Shown: piece after piece, positions 1-9,068 of the stretch
Layout of the letters: every line of letters begins with the position of its first letter
Position numbering within the stretch: the stretch's first letter is position 1
NCBI GenBank assembly: GCA_035591015.1
Contig: JAXIUW010023342.1
Coordinates: forward strand, 1 to 15,574
Source: Cephalothrix simula
Taxonomy: Eukaryota > Nemertea > Palaeonemertea > Archinemertea > Cephalotrichidae
DNA: 15,574 nt
Reading direction: 5' to 3'
Notes under the pieces: model-generated
What the model saw: the letters and a program-made list of their open reading frames with translations, nothing else
Databases searched by the model: none
Told to the model about the DNA's origin: nothing
Translations under genes and position numbers: made by a program

Positions 1-2480
1 GCCCCGCTTGACCGGGCATTATAGGATATATTTCGTACTTTTCTTCGCATTAATGGCTACATATTTCTAGAAAAATTTACAATAATAATTTAAAAAAATC
101 AAAAAAAGGTCATTCAGTATCATTATCATTGCCAGGTTTAGCTTTGGGGCAGGGAAGTGAACATCCTAACGAAAACCATTTTTAAAAATTTCCGAGGACA
201 GGTAAATTTGCCTGCATCAGTCTGCAAAATTTTTTCCTGAAGCTCACAGCCTGCATTTGCCATGTTTGCGGGCTTATAATATTTTTTCAAATAAAAGTTA
301 TCTGGCATTCCCGCAAAAGCCTTACAGGCTGTTTTCAACAAAACTTTCTATGGTTACCCGCAAATGCAGGCTATTTACAATCAAAGTCTCTGGTATATAG
401 ACCAGCGTAACCCCAACGGAATCCGCTTTGGTCAATGAGGGCCTAGAAGGGGGATTATCCAATCCGATACTGCCACGCCTAAATATCTAAAATCCATTCC
501 ATTAATCCTATTTTCGACAAAATCCGCTTCCGCCAAAAAACTTGAAAATCCCGCATCATCCGGACCTGCGTATAACCTGCCTACATTAGTTTCTAAATAT
601 ATAACAACTTCTAAAAATATGACAAATGAATTAAAAATGAAAATGAAATGATTTACAAGTTAACGGGCTAAATAGCAGTTAATGCCAATAAAGCCTACAT
701 GAAAATGTATGAACCGTATGGAGGGGGAACGCCCGCTCCTGATTGCACGTTAACATAAAATTGTATAATTTCTTTACAAAAATTGGCTAAAATTGTGGCC
801 ACGCTGTCAAATTTAGGGTAATAGTAAAAGCGAAGCGAGGTAAGAAAATTTTAGGTATTTGTCTTAATACTTGAAGGGTAAATCTTGTGGAAGGTTCCAA
901 AGTCGAAAGAGGCTTATATACAAAAACTTCTAGCTATCCTGCATCGCATCTAACATAGGCGCATAGGCCGTGGATAGGTAAAATAATGACATGTCCCATT
1001 TAGAGGAACGTATTAATTGCCTCTCTCGTAATTTCGGCAAAAGCAGAAGCATGATCTTGCACGGTAAATGTTTCAGTTTTGAACCTTACAAGATCTAAGC
1101 AATACCAGATGAATATATAGTATTATACCAGAAAGTTTTGGAAGATGATACCTAGAGCTTTTTTGCAATCCGTCAATAATGCATTCATCCCGCTACCTGA
1201 GTCTGAATCCGATTACTTGATTTTGTCAAATCCACTCCAATTTAGCAAATTTTAGAAGGAATCCGCCCACGTTAAACCCCCTTCTACACCCTTGTCAATT
1301 GAACTTTTAAAAAATCCCAGAGTACTCAGGATTTTGAATGAAAAGAGATTGGTATATGTTTGTTGGGGTGACTTTCCTGATGTATCTGTATATACGCCCA
1401 AGAAACCAAAATGGGGTGACAAAATTTTGGTTTTTAGTCAATTTCTAAAAATTTAAAACAAAACTGTATGAAAACAAAAAAAGGAAAGTTTCAAAATTAA
1501 ATTTCATCTTACCAACATTAAGAGTAATCAATCTTCATTTACGGTACGGTAAAATGGGGTGACTTTGGCCACCTTTTAGTATATATTGTTATGTAACTTA
1601 AAAGCATCTTGTCGAAGATCAACCAAGGTACCTAAAATATTTATAATAATCCCCAGAACAATTATGCAAAATTTCAGCTTAAGCGGCTGTGTAGGCCTAC
1701 TTCCAAAGACTGCTAGCTGGGCTTTCTATCGAGGTGACTTTGGCCACTTGATGATATTCTTTGCCTTACGAGCAAAAAATTATTAGTTACTGAACCCTGA
1801 GTAAGTTTAATAATCTTAATATCAAAGCTAAGTTTATTTCCCATCCAAATACATTCATATTGACAATATTTAGCTTTTCCTAATGATGAAATAGGGACGA
1901 GAATTCTTGTCATATTTTAAATCAAAAACTGTCAAAAATATAAGATAAATTGCATTACAATTTATGGCGTTTTTTATAAATCATCATAACTTGATACAAA
2001 TTGTCCGATCTGGAAAATTAATTGTTTTTATAAATTATCATAACTTTGCTAAAGATTGTCCTATCTGGAAAATTCAAAGTGTTCTGAGTTTCTCTCAACA
2101 AGATCTATGTTATAACATACAAAAATTAAATATAGGTAAAAATGATGTATAAAAAAAAGTTGTTCAAAAAATGAAACCATTTTCGTTCCCACTCTTAGCA
2201 TATTGGCTTGCGGCTACCTGAAAAGTAAAGCGTTACCATTGAAAGGCATACCAAGGTAGCTCTAGGTGAGATTTACATGTAAATGATAAACTGCAGTAGA
2301 TGTAATAATACTGTTTTTCATATAAGATAGAGACTACCTAAGTGCAGTTTAGCATTTTGGTTACATTAGCGACGAACGGCCCTTTTATAGAAAAAAAACA
2401 TCTCAATTCTCTTGAACTATGGTATGTCATTTGTAAATTGCAAAATTTTGAAATTTTTTTTAGCAAAAATGCCATGTTAC
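1..2480. other. Gene-free repeat-rich left flank
   Basis: I see no convincing coding exon here on either strand. Open frames are short, have no recognisable domain and are not bounded by matching splice sites. The stretch contains a short inverted repeat around AGCCTGCATTTGC (about 249-261 against 359-372). Several copies of a G(G/A)GGTGAC motif occur near 1363, 1411, 1555 and 1733, the last two followed by TTTGGCCAC. A diverged 54-bp tandem duplication lies at 1971-2078. It is probably intergenic DNA made of decayed repeats. Confidence 0.6.
1971..2078. repeat. Diverged 54-bp tandem duplication
   Basis: Two head-to-tail units start at 1971 and 2025. Both begin TTTTTATAAA, continue with a CATAACTT-like segment and end with ATCTGGAAAATT. 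They differ at several positions, so the duplication is not recent. The unit length is divisible by three, but I see no sign that it is coding. Confidence 0.65.
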
Positions 2481-2860
2481 CAGGGTGGCCACTGAACCTG
2501 GAAAACTTGGAATACCTGGAAAATTCAGGGAATCAAAAAATGTGGCAAAAAATCCGAAATCATTAGAAAACCTGGAAAAGGCAGAGAATCGATTGGGCAA
2601 CTATAAAATTTTAAAATGTGGTAATTTAAATAATGGCTATTTTTGAGGCATTTCAATAACAAATGTGTCATTGATGATTAACAACAACTAAATATTGTTT
2701 TAGATATGGTTTCATGTTGATCTTAACAAAATAAAAACTTCTGGACTTGAAAAAATATCTTCGCTTAGGTGTTGTTTTTAACCTGGAATTATGAAAATAT
2801 TCCTGGAAAAATCAGGGAAAAGTCAGTGAATGCTAAAATTGACAATGAGTGGCCACCCTG
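2481..2860. mobile_element. 380-bp hAT-like non-autonomous element (MITE)
   Basis: The element starts CAGGGTGGCCACT and ends AGTGGCCACCCTG, a perfect 13-bp terminal inverted repeat of the CAG...CTG type typical of hAT DNA transposons. The interior repeats ACCTGGAAAA-like motifs near both ends and holds no transposase. GTTAC directly flanks both ends (2476-2480 and 2861-2865). hAT elements normally duplicate 8 bp, so this 5-bp match is either a decayed 8-bp duplication or coincidence. The flanks themselves form a short inverted repeat (about 2411-2437 against 2866-2882, TTGAACTAT / ATAGTTCAA), so the element seems to have landed inside an older hairpin. Confidence 0.8.
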
Positions 2861-3227
2861 GTTACGAATGACATAGTTCAAGAAAATTAAAAGTTTTTTC
2901 CTCCGAATCCTTTTTTAAGAAATTTAAAAGACTGATTTTGAGATTTCTTCTTCCGGTTTCACATTTTTCCGTTTTTGCTAAGAGACAGATATACATTAAA
3001 CCTCAAAATCAAAGAAGGCACTTTTGTAGGCTATAGTTTTTTTTATTTATACACATGCAAAGAATTACTTTGGTGCTGTAAAAAATATCAATTTATACTG
3101 AAATTGAAACCAAATAAATGAGAAGTCATGATTTATTGAAATGCAAAAACTCTTCTAAAATTGATTGTGATGGATGGCTTGTCCATCAACATCAAAATTC
3201 GGCACACTTAGCATTACATCTGTATTC

Positions 3228-3233
3228 TTTATT
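3228..3233 (-). promoter_or_regulatory. Candidate polyadenylation signal of the kinase transcript
   Basis: AATAAA on the minus strand, about 345 bases after the kinase stop codon. Other minus-strand AATAAA hexamers lie further on, near 3132 and 3041. In AT-rich DNA such hexamers are common, so this is only a candidate. Confidence 0.3.
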
Positions 3234-3284
3234 GACATGATTAATGTTATTGCCACGCCGATTATGTGACCATATCACTTACAT

Positions 3285-3310
3285 CATAACCAAATCTAGA
3301 TTTGGTTATG
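3285..3310. repeat. Perfect 26-nt palindrome
   Basis: The two 13-base halves, CATAACCAAATCT and AGATTTGGTTATG, are exact reverse complements with no spacer. The palindrome lies in the probable 3' UTR or flank of the kinase gene. It may be the core of a decayed foldback element. Confidence 0.75.
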
Positions 3311-3578
3311 CTTACATGTACGAAGAATGTAAAATGATTTATATGATATCCTCGCAAAGCAATTGTCAACAATCGTTCTAAGAATAACAGAGCGCTTTAG
3401 TCACTTTCCTAAAGTTTCGAATCACAAAATTCTAATAGTAGTGGATTAGCTATAAGTATTTCTGAAGCATAATCCGAGTTGCAACAATGAAGAACAACAA
3501 TTCTATATGGTATAAATGTGCATTTTCAGTTCACAAGGCATTCAATTACCGTATATTTCAAGTTAGGTATAGCGATGA

Positions 3579-3891
3579 TCACGAGTTACTTGTGTGTAGG
3601 AAACCATCACTGTTTTGAACGCCACGGAATAAATTACTGTCACTTGGACAATACGGTTCCATTGTTTCAGAGGGAGCATCTGCTGATGACATAGTTAGAC
3701 ACCGTGAATGAACTTGTCCATCACTATTTTGCAAACCTCGCAAAGCATCACTGCATTTCCCATCATGTTGTACCTCAGGAGCAGCATTTAGACGACTGGA
3801 ATCATGAATGGGTTGGCCCCGACAAGCATCACTAACTAAAGCTGCAGCACGTGCACCTTCTACATATGAGACATTTTCATTGGAGAATTTA
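3579..3891 (-). CDS. Shared 3'-terminal coding exon of the kinase gene(s)
   Basis: The exon follows a strong acceptor (T-rich tract, then TTTTCAG at 3892-3898). It reads one leftover base plus 103 codons to TGA at 3579-3581. The base T completes a split codon AG|T (Ser) from either kinase exon, because both donors are in phase 2. The encoded tail is polar, has no known domain and is rich in Ser, Asp and Asn. It contains three related motifs: SDACRGQPIHDSS (tail residues 20-32), SDALRGLQNSDGQVHS (47-62) and SDSNLFRGVQNSDGFLHTS (83-101). I do not recognise the motif. Repeats of this kind often serve as docking or phosphorylation sites, which is only inference here. It is the only downstream exon that I can support for either kinase. 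Confidence 0.85.
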
Positions 3892-4031
3892 CTGAAAAGA
3901 AAAAAAGAACGAAAATGTCAGTTTGTATCTGAGTCCGGATATCACCGTTTTATATTATCATATTATTTTATTATTATTTAGAATTGGCAATTATGTAACA
4001 TCATTACAACCAAATGCTATGCAAAGGGAGT

Positions 4032-4043
4032 TCCCCCCCCCCC
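4032..4043. repeat. Poly-C tract
   Basis: A short homopolymer run of C in the intron between kinase exon A and the terminal exon. It stands out against the AT-rich surroundings and is probably length-variable. Confidence 0.5.
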
Positions 4044-4252
4044 AACAATGGTATTAGAAAAAAATCCATGTACTTGTATTAAAAATACGTAGACAAACAA
4101 TAGAAAGAATGTTTTGATGTAAAAGTTTCTAATTTAAAATAGAATCTGAATGATAGAATTCAAGAAGATACAGCGTGATGCTAGTCAGCTCAGATAAATC
4201 TTCAGCTTATAGCTCCAATGGTGTAGATTTTTTTATAGAATTAAAAAAATAC

Positions 4253-5289
4253 CTTAATGTTTCAACATTGGTTGGAAGGAGATTTCTTCGAATTTCTTGA
4301 AGAGTTTCCAACACTTTCTGAATTCTTACTCTCTCTGTTGGTTTCGTAAGCCAACACTTATCAACGAGATTCTGGTAATCTACCGGAATAGTTTGGTCAA
4401 TAACATTGCATCTTGTGGGACGAAGGTCAGGTTTTTGTTTCTGTTCTTTGCGTAAAGCTTCAAACTGTATCTTCCCCCATCTTGAACCCCTTTGTCTGGG
4501 GACTTCACACAAGAAGTCGTCAAATGGCTCTCGAAAAGTTGGGAGTTCATTCATTAGAGTTCCAAAGGAAAATATATCAACAGCTTTAGCAGTTTTTTCA
4601 TTCTGATCCTTTAATTTAACTATTTGCCTGTTCTTGCTCTCATCCTTAAAGAATTCTGGAGGCATATAGAAATTAGTTCCGCAAACAGTTAAATCAGTGT
4701 TTTGTTTTTTTATACAGCGACTGAGCCCGAAGTCTGCTAATTTCATTACATATTGACCATTTTCAACCGCCATCAGGATATTTCCTGGCTTTATGTCCCT
4801 GTGAATAATGGGCGCCTCTCTATCATGTAGATACAGAATGCCTTCTGCAATATCTATTAGCCAATTTATTGACACTGAAAGGGGAACAACAGTGGTTTTC
4901 CGCATAAAATCCTCCAGAGATCCATCTTTGATGTACTCCATGTACAACAAAACACGTTTTTCAACTGTTATTGGACGACGTGCTTGGCTGCGGCTAGTTC
5001 TTTGTTCAGGTTCCGTAATTTCGTATTCGTAATATTTGATGATATTTTTATGGTTTAAATGAAGGCACTGCAATTCATTCACGCTTTCTTTACCATTTTC
5101 ATTTTCATGGAATTTACAAACCATTTTCTTAACAGCACATTCTTTGTATGTGATTGGAATGCCATTTACTAAAACCTCACGAATGCTCAACCATTCAGCA
5201 CGATGCACTGTACCATAACCCCCCTCACCCAACTTTTCCTTTATGGATATCCGGTTTGAGCCTCCACAAGCCCCGCGATCATCTGCCAT
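4253..5289 (-). CDS. Protein kinase A: kinase-domain exon (MAP3K/TKL-like)
   Basis: This exon encodes a complete protein kinase domain in 345 codons plus two bases. Numbering is from the ATG at 5289, chosen for its good context (G at -3, G at +4) and because its short leader resembles that of kinase B. An upstream in-frame ATG lies at 5349. The glycine-rich loop is GEGGYGTV (21-28), the ATP-binding lysine is in CAVKK (Lys54), and a Glu in NELQ (about 72) suits helix C. The catalytic loop is HRDIKPGN (163-170), the metal-binding motif DFG (186-188), and the P+1 end PPE (210-212, usually APE). VDIFSFG follows near 238. All catalytic residues are present, so it should be active. The exon ends at the donor AAG|GTATTT in phase 2, 361 bp before the 3891 exon. 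Without splicing, the frame stops at 4207. The family (MAP3K, RIPK-like or other TKL) cannot be settled by eye. Confidence 0.9.
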
Positions 5290-5355
5290 CGCAGACGATA
5301 TTTTTGCTATTGCTGACGTGTCCTTGCCAGACCTATTTTTAGCTAACATAAACAC

Positions 5356-5987
5356 ATATGGTCACACATACATACGTTTGTGCGGTTTGTGTTGTTCTTG
5401 AAAATCATAAGAAAGCAGATAAACGGAGTGATAACATACAGGAAAATTTAAGTACATCTTGAATGTTGACACAAATAATCTGGAGCTTTTTATCCATTGC
5501 TCAGTGTTGCTTGTTGAATACAATTACAAAGATCAACAAACACCTTTTTATTCTTAAACAGTTTCAAACCTGTACATAGTAAATGACTCCATATCCTGTA
5601 TTTTTATGAGCTGACATTGTTTATCCTGATATAAAAATGATTTAAATGTGCACTTATAATTTGTTTATCCTGATATAAAAATGATTTAAATGTGCACTAA
5701 TAATTTCTAATAATGTATCAAACAAAAAAAAGTCCACACAGAACAAGGCGAGTTCATGTATATGTATTAACTTCCTGGATAAAAACTTGCCGAATCACTA
5801 CGCAAAGAATACCCGTGCGCTAAATACTAATCACGAAAACCACTGGAGAATTTGTGCGGTTTATTTTACTTATGAAGTATGAAATTGAGTTTGATAAAAA
5901 TTGGAATATTTTAAGAGATTTTTTTACAAAAAGGTATTAGCTTTAAGTGTGTTATGAATGGAAAAAATGTATGTATATATATCTTAC
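5356..5987. other. Spacer between kinase exons A and B
   Basis: No terminal exon for kinase B was found here: each acceptor-like site read in phase 2 meets a stop quickly. A near-perfect 44-bp tandem duplication lies at 5617-5704. A TTAG acceptor-like site (5343-5346, minus) precedes kinase A, so this DNA may be an intron, a promoter for kinase A, or both. Confidence 0.5.
5617..5704. repeat. Near-perfect 44-bp tandem duplication
   Basis: Units 5617-5660 and 5661-5704 share TTGTTTATCCTGATATAAAA and the following bases. They differ only near the end (CTTATAAT against CTAATAAT). The near identity points to a recent duplication. No coding role is apparent. Confidence 0.85.
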
Positions 5988-7045
5988 CTTTGTTGTGAAT
6001 ATTCAAGTGGGAATCTAGCTTCCAGGGAATTTAATTTAGCGAGCATTTCCTCAATTGTTGGCCGAGATTTTGGCGTCTTATTGAGGCACAAGTCGACGAC
6101 ATCCTGGTAAAGCTCTGGTGTGTTTTCATTAATTCTAATACTAGGGGTTGGTAGTCTATGAGTTGTTGAATTCGACAAAGTCCTTGAAAGTTCAATATAT
6201 GCTTTCTTATTTAGCTTCGAACCTCGTTGTCGCTGCAGCCCAGGATGAAAATCATCATATGGTTCACGAAAAGTTAGTAACTCATTCATTAAAACACCCA
6301 ATGAATAGATATCCATTGATTTTGCATCCCTCATGTGGACCTTGCACATTCTATTTGAATTATACAACTCCCTGAGCAATTCAGGAGCCATGTATAAAAA
6401 TGTACCGCATTGTGTATTCATGATGTAAGTTTCGACTCTTCGGCAGAAACCGAAGTCACCGATTTTCATAAACGTGAAGCCATTTTGATCCAATGTAATG
6501 AGGATATTTGCAGGTTTAATATCACGATGAATTACCCCTTTTTCGTTATGAAGATACTGTAGTCCTTTACTTATATCTACCATAATTTTAACGGCAGTTC
6601 CAGTCTGGTACCCAATATTGGCCTGATCTGCTGTTCTTTGGCTGAGACGTCTTTGCATATCCTGTTCAAGAGATCCACATGGAAGATATTCCATTAGGAA
6701 AAGCACTTCGTACTCAAACTTTTCGTTAGCTTTTATTTCATGGTCGTAATAACGCACAATATTTTGATGATCAAGGGTTGGCCAAAGTTCAAGTTCCCGA
6801 ATTATATGTCTCTGTGACGCCTCGTGTTTTTCACGAGCATCTTTTGATTCATACTTCTGAGCCTTCAAATATTTTTGCATATTAACTACTATCCTTTTTA
6901 CAGCACATTCTTGAAATTCAGTTTTTCCACCTCTTGATTTTCTGGAATAGCGTAAACTCAGGTGGTGGACAGTGCCATAGTGACCACCACCAAGCTCTCT
7001 TCCAAGCTTTAATCTAGAGTCAACTTCAAGGTTGTTGTGATCCAT
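5988..7045 (-). CDS. Protein kinase B: kinase-domain exon (MAP3K/TKL-like)
   Basis: This is a tandem paralogue of kinase A, with a complete kinase domain in 352 codons plus two bases. The start is the ATG at 7045, followed directly by G. A TTTTTAG acceptor-like site just upstream (7056-7062, minus) allows a 5' UTR intron. The glycine loop is GGGHYGTV (19-26), ATP-binding Lys50 lies in CAVKR, and Glu84 suits helix C. HRDIKPAN spans 173-180, DFG 197-199 and APE 220-222. The stretch MDIYSLGVLMNELLTFREPY (244-263) closely matches kinase A, and a typical subdomain XI Arg lies in SRPT (328). All catalytic residues are kept. Kinase B carries a longer charged insert before helix C (about 52-78). The exon ends at the strong donor CAAAG|GTAAGA in phase 2. 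The only convincing exon that it can join is 3891-3579, across kinase A. It is divergent from the TNFR-like gene. Confidence 0.9.
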
Positions 7046-7583
7046 GACAGACAGGCTAAAAATAGTGAACACCTGCGTTTAACACGTGCCACTGTACGAA
7101 TGTAACGAAAAAGATGATCACTGTAGTTTTCCCTTGATTCACCAATTCGTAAAAACAATATGAGGTTGAAGTTTTAAAATTATAAATAAATCACAAATCC
7201 GTATTTTAAAATTATGTATATAAATAAATCCCATTACATATTTCTAACCTGCCCTAGAACGATAAATATATATATCCAGTAAATAGCTTGTATTGATAAA
7301 GCCACACACAACCTATTCACTTATCGTGTTATTCCACATGATTTTCTAGATGTATTAATACGCGCTCTATATAGTTCCCGAATCATGTCTTTGTGACATT
7401 TTGAGAGCTGCCAGCTGATTCATATAACGCGAGGAGAAATACGAAGGATACGAATTTAAAATGGATATACACTGATATACATCAGATAAAACGAAACGTA
7501 TGATAATTGGATAAGTTTATTCTTTTGCAATAGACGATCATAGACTACTGTACGTATTTTAGACAAGTATTTAAATTACTAAT
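7046..7583. promoter_or_regulatory. Divergent intergenic promoter region (kinase B / TNFR-like)
   Basis: These 538 bases separate the start codons of kinase B (minus) and the TNFR-like gene (plus), so both promoters probably lie here. The DNA is AT-rich with several TATAAA-like strings (for example near 7200-7225), none of which I can assign. I saw no clear consensus NF-kB site by eye. Confidence 0.5.
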
Positions 7584-8575
7584 ATGAGAATCAATAAATC
7601 ATTTTTGTATACAGTAATAGTGATTTGCTTTAGAATTTCGTTGGAGATCCCTCTAAATGAAAAGCCTCCTAAATCAGAGAAATTATCTGGATCACCTAAT
7701 TTTAGGTTCTACTGTCGAAGTGACAGCGTTATAGGCAATTTTCTTACGAAAGATGAATTCTATGGACTTATTAGAGAAACAGATACTCCTGTTTGTGAGA
7801 TTACCTGCAAAAAAGGTTTTTTTCCAATTCCTGGTAATACTTCAATTCGGTCCTCATGTATGAAATGTCCAGAAGGTAGCTATCAGCCTAGGGAGCAGCT
7901 AAAATTAAAATGGAACTGGGACCGAAATTTTTGTTTGCCACAAAAGCAATGCCATGAAACTCTTAATTGCAAATGTATTCACAAGAACGAAGATAAAAGA
8001 TTTGAAGAGATGAATGAATTTGAATGTTCCAAAGGCTGTGTATTGATTGATAAAGGTCCATATGATTATAATGTTGTGTGCATAAGAATGTCAGCTATCA
8101 TTCCTATCACTACCAGCAGCAAAAAACAGTTACCACCGACAGTGGCAGCTATCATTCCTATCACTACCAGCAGCAAAAAACAGTTACCACCGATAGAATC
8201 TCGAACAAACCAAGACAATTCGTCCAGATATAATGACACATGGTCAGTTGTTGTTTTAATTTTATTAATTATTCTGATATGTCTCCACGCCTATGGTATC
8301 TGTATTCAAAAGGCCAATATCTCTAAAACAAAACAAAGAGAGCAACGCCCGGTCTTATATAACAGATACCAGAACCAGTGCACATCCGAACCACAACCAA
8401 GTCCATCTCTTAGCCAAGGCGGAAGCGCCCGTGAGAATGAAAACGTGGCTATCGCCGAAATGAACAACGAAGATGATAATGAAGATATTACAGAAAATGA
8501 ACAGGTCTTGCCAGAAATAGCAGTTGAGGACAAGAGAAAAAGAACATTGAGGAATTCCAGCACAGAATTTTCAAG
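7584..8575 (+). CDS. TNF-receptor-like membrane protein, main exon
   Basis: The exon encodes 330 residues plus two bases. Residues 1-21 form a signal peptide (basic start, then a hydrophobic run with IVIC). The ectodomain has 12 cysteines at 44, 71, 75, 92, 95, 117, 123, 129, 131, 148, 152 and 166. The segment CMKCPEGSY (92-100) is the classic C-x-x-C-P-x-G-x-Y of TNFR cysteine-rich repeats. N-glycosylation sequons lie at Asn85, Asn212 and Asn217. A Ser/Thr/Pro stalk carries an 18-residue direct repeat (170-205). One transmembrane helix spans about 220-241 (WSVVVLILLIILI...). The cytoplasmic tail is short and polar, acidic near 290-308, then basic (KRKR 317-320). No death domain and no canonical PxQxT or PxQEE TRAF-binding motif is visible. 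The ATG has A at -3. The exon ends at CAAG|GTAAAA, phase 2. Unspliced, the frame would stop at 8577-8579. Confidence 0.82.
8092..8199 (+). repeat. 54-bp tandem duplication encoding the stalk
   Basis: Units 8092-8145 and 8146-8199 are almost identical. Each encodes AIIPITTSSKKQLPP plus three residues. The length is divisible by three, so the duplication keeps the frame and lengthens the membrane-proximal stalk by 18 residues. The Ser/Thr-rich unit could carry O-glycans (inference). Confidence 0.92.
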
Positions 8576-8998
8576 GTAAAAAAAACTTATCTTTATGTTT
8601 GAATATCACTCATGAAAGGATTTTCCTTAATTCGGCTCTAAACCGTTGATTATTAATTATTAAATTTTTTTCAGAGGCCAGAACCAGTGCATATCCGAAC
8701 CACAGCCAGGTCCATCTCTTAGCCAAAGCGAAAGCGCCAGTGATAATGAAAACGTTGTGGGTGTCGCCGAAAATAACAATGAAGATGATAATCAACAAAT
8801 TACCGAAAATGAACAGCTCTTGTCACAAATAGTCGTTGGTGGCAAGAGAAAAAGAACATTTAGTAATTCCAGCACAGGATAATGTTAAAGGTAAAAAAAC
8901 TTATCTTTATGTTTGAATATCACTCATGAAAAGATTTTCCTTAGTTCGGCTCTCAACCGTTGATAATAAATTATTAAATTTTAAAAATTCTTTTTTAG
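8369..8998 (+). repeat. Tandem duplication of exon 3' part plus intron
   Basis: Copy 1 (8369-8677) and copy 2 (8678-8998) align from CCAGAACCAGTGCA/TATCCGAACC onwards, through coding sequence, the donor (AG|GTAAAA), and an intron sharing AACTTATCTTTATGTTTGAA and GTTGAT(T/A)AT. Because the intron is duplicated too, the event was a genomic tandem duplication and not retroposition. Copies differ at scattered sites and by small indels, so it is moderately old. The second copy gained an in-frame TAA before its donor. Confidence 0.92.
8675..8890 (+). CDS. TNFR-like gene, duplicated second exon (long C-terminus)
   Basis: The acceptor TTTTTTTCAG ends at 8674. The first base completes AG|A (Arg331), then 68 codons run to TAA at 8880-8882, giving a 399-residue protein. 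The encoded sequence repeats the tail of the main exon: QNQC.SEPQP.PSLSQ, an acidic stretch, TENEQ, KRKRT and NSST. A good donor (AAAG|GTAAAA) follows only eight bases after the stop. Spliced transcripts should therefore escape nonsense-mediated decay under the usual 50-nt rule of vertebrate cells. Confidence 0.8.
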
Positions 8999-9068
8999 AT
9001 GTCATGATGCTAGTGCCAGTCAAAAACAATATTTAGATAACGAAAGGGTAGGTTTGTTTAAAGATTGA
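8999..9068 (+). CDS. TNFR-like gene, third exon (alternative C-terminus)
   Basis: The acceptor CTTTTTTAG ends at 8998. If exon 1 joins directly to this exon, the split codon AG|A again gives Arg, followed by 22 codons (starting CHDASASQKQY) and TGA at 9066-9068. The product has 353 residues. If exon 2 is included, this exon is 3' UTR. A donor-like GGTAGGT at 9047-9053 could instead extend the gene further right. The open frame is short, so coding status rests on the splice sites and matching phase. Confidence 0.5.

Larger units (their letters stand above)
2861..3578. other. Non-coding DNA downstream of the kinase terminal exon
   Basis: No exon is visible. The right part should include the 3' untranslated region of the minus-strand kinase transcript. 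It also holds a perfect 26-nt palindrome (3285-3310) and several minus-strand AATAAA hexamers. Confidence 0.5.

Noticed and set aside
138-341. 67-residue open frame on the minus strand
   Set aside because: It has no recognisable domain and no matching splice sites, and it overlaps inverted GCCTGCAT-type repeats.
2342-2566. 74-residue plus-strand frame
   Set aside because: It crosses the left end of the hAT-like element and has no domain or splice support.
5343-5987. Kinase B spliced onto the kinase A exon to make a double kinase
   Set aside because: Joining the phase-2 donor of B to the TTAG acceptor before A gives AG|C followed by TAA, an immediate stop.
8306-8798. Minus-strand frames opposite the TNFR-like tail exons
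   Set aside because: Antisense shadows of well-supported plus-strand exons.
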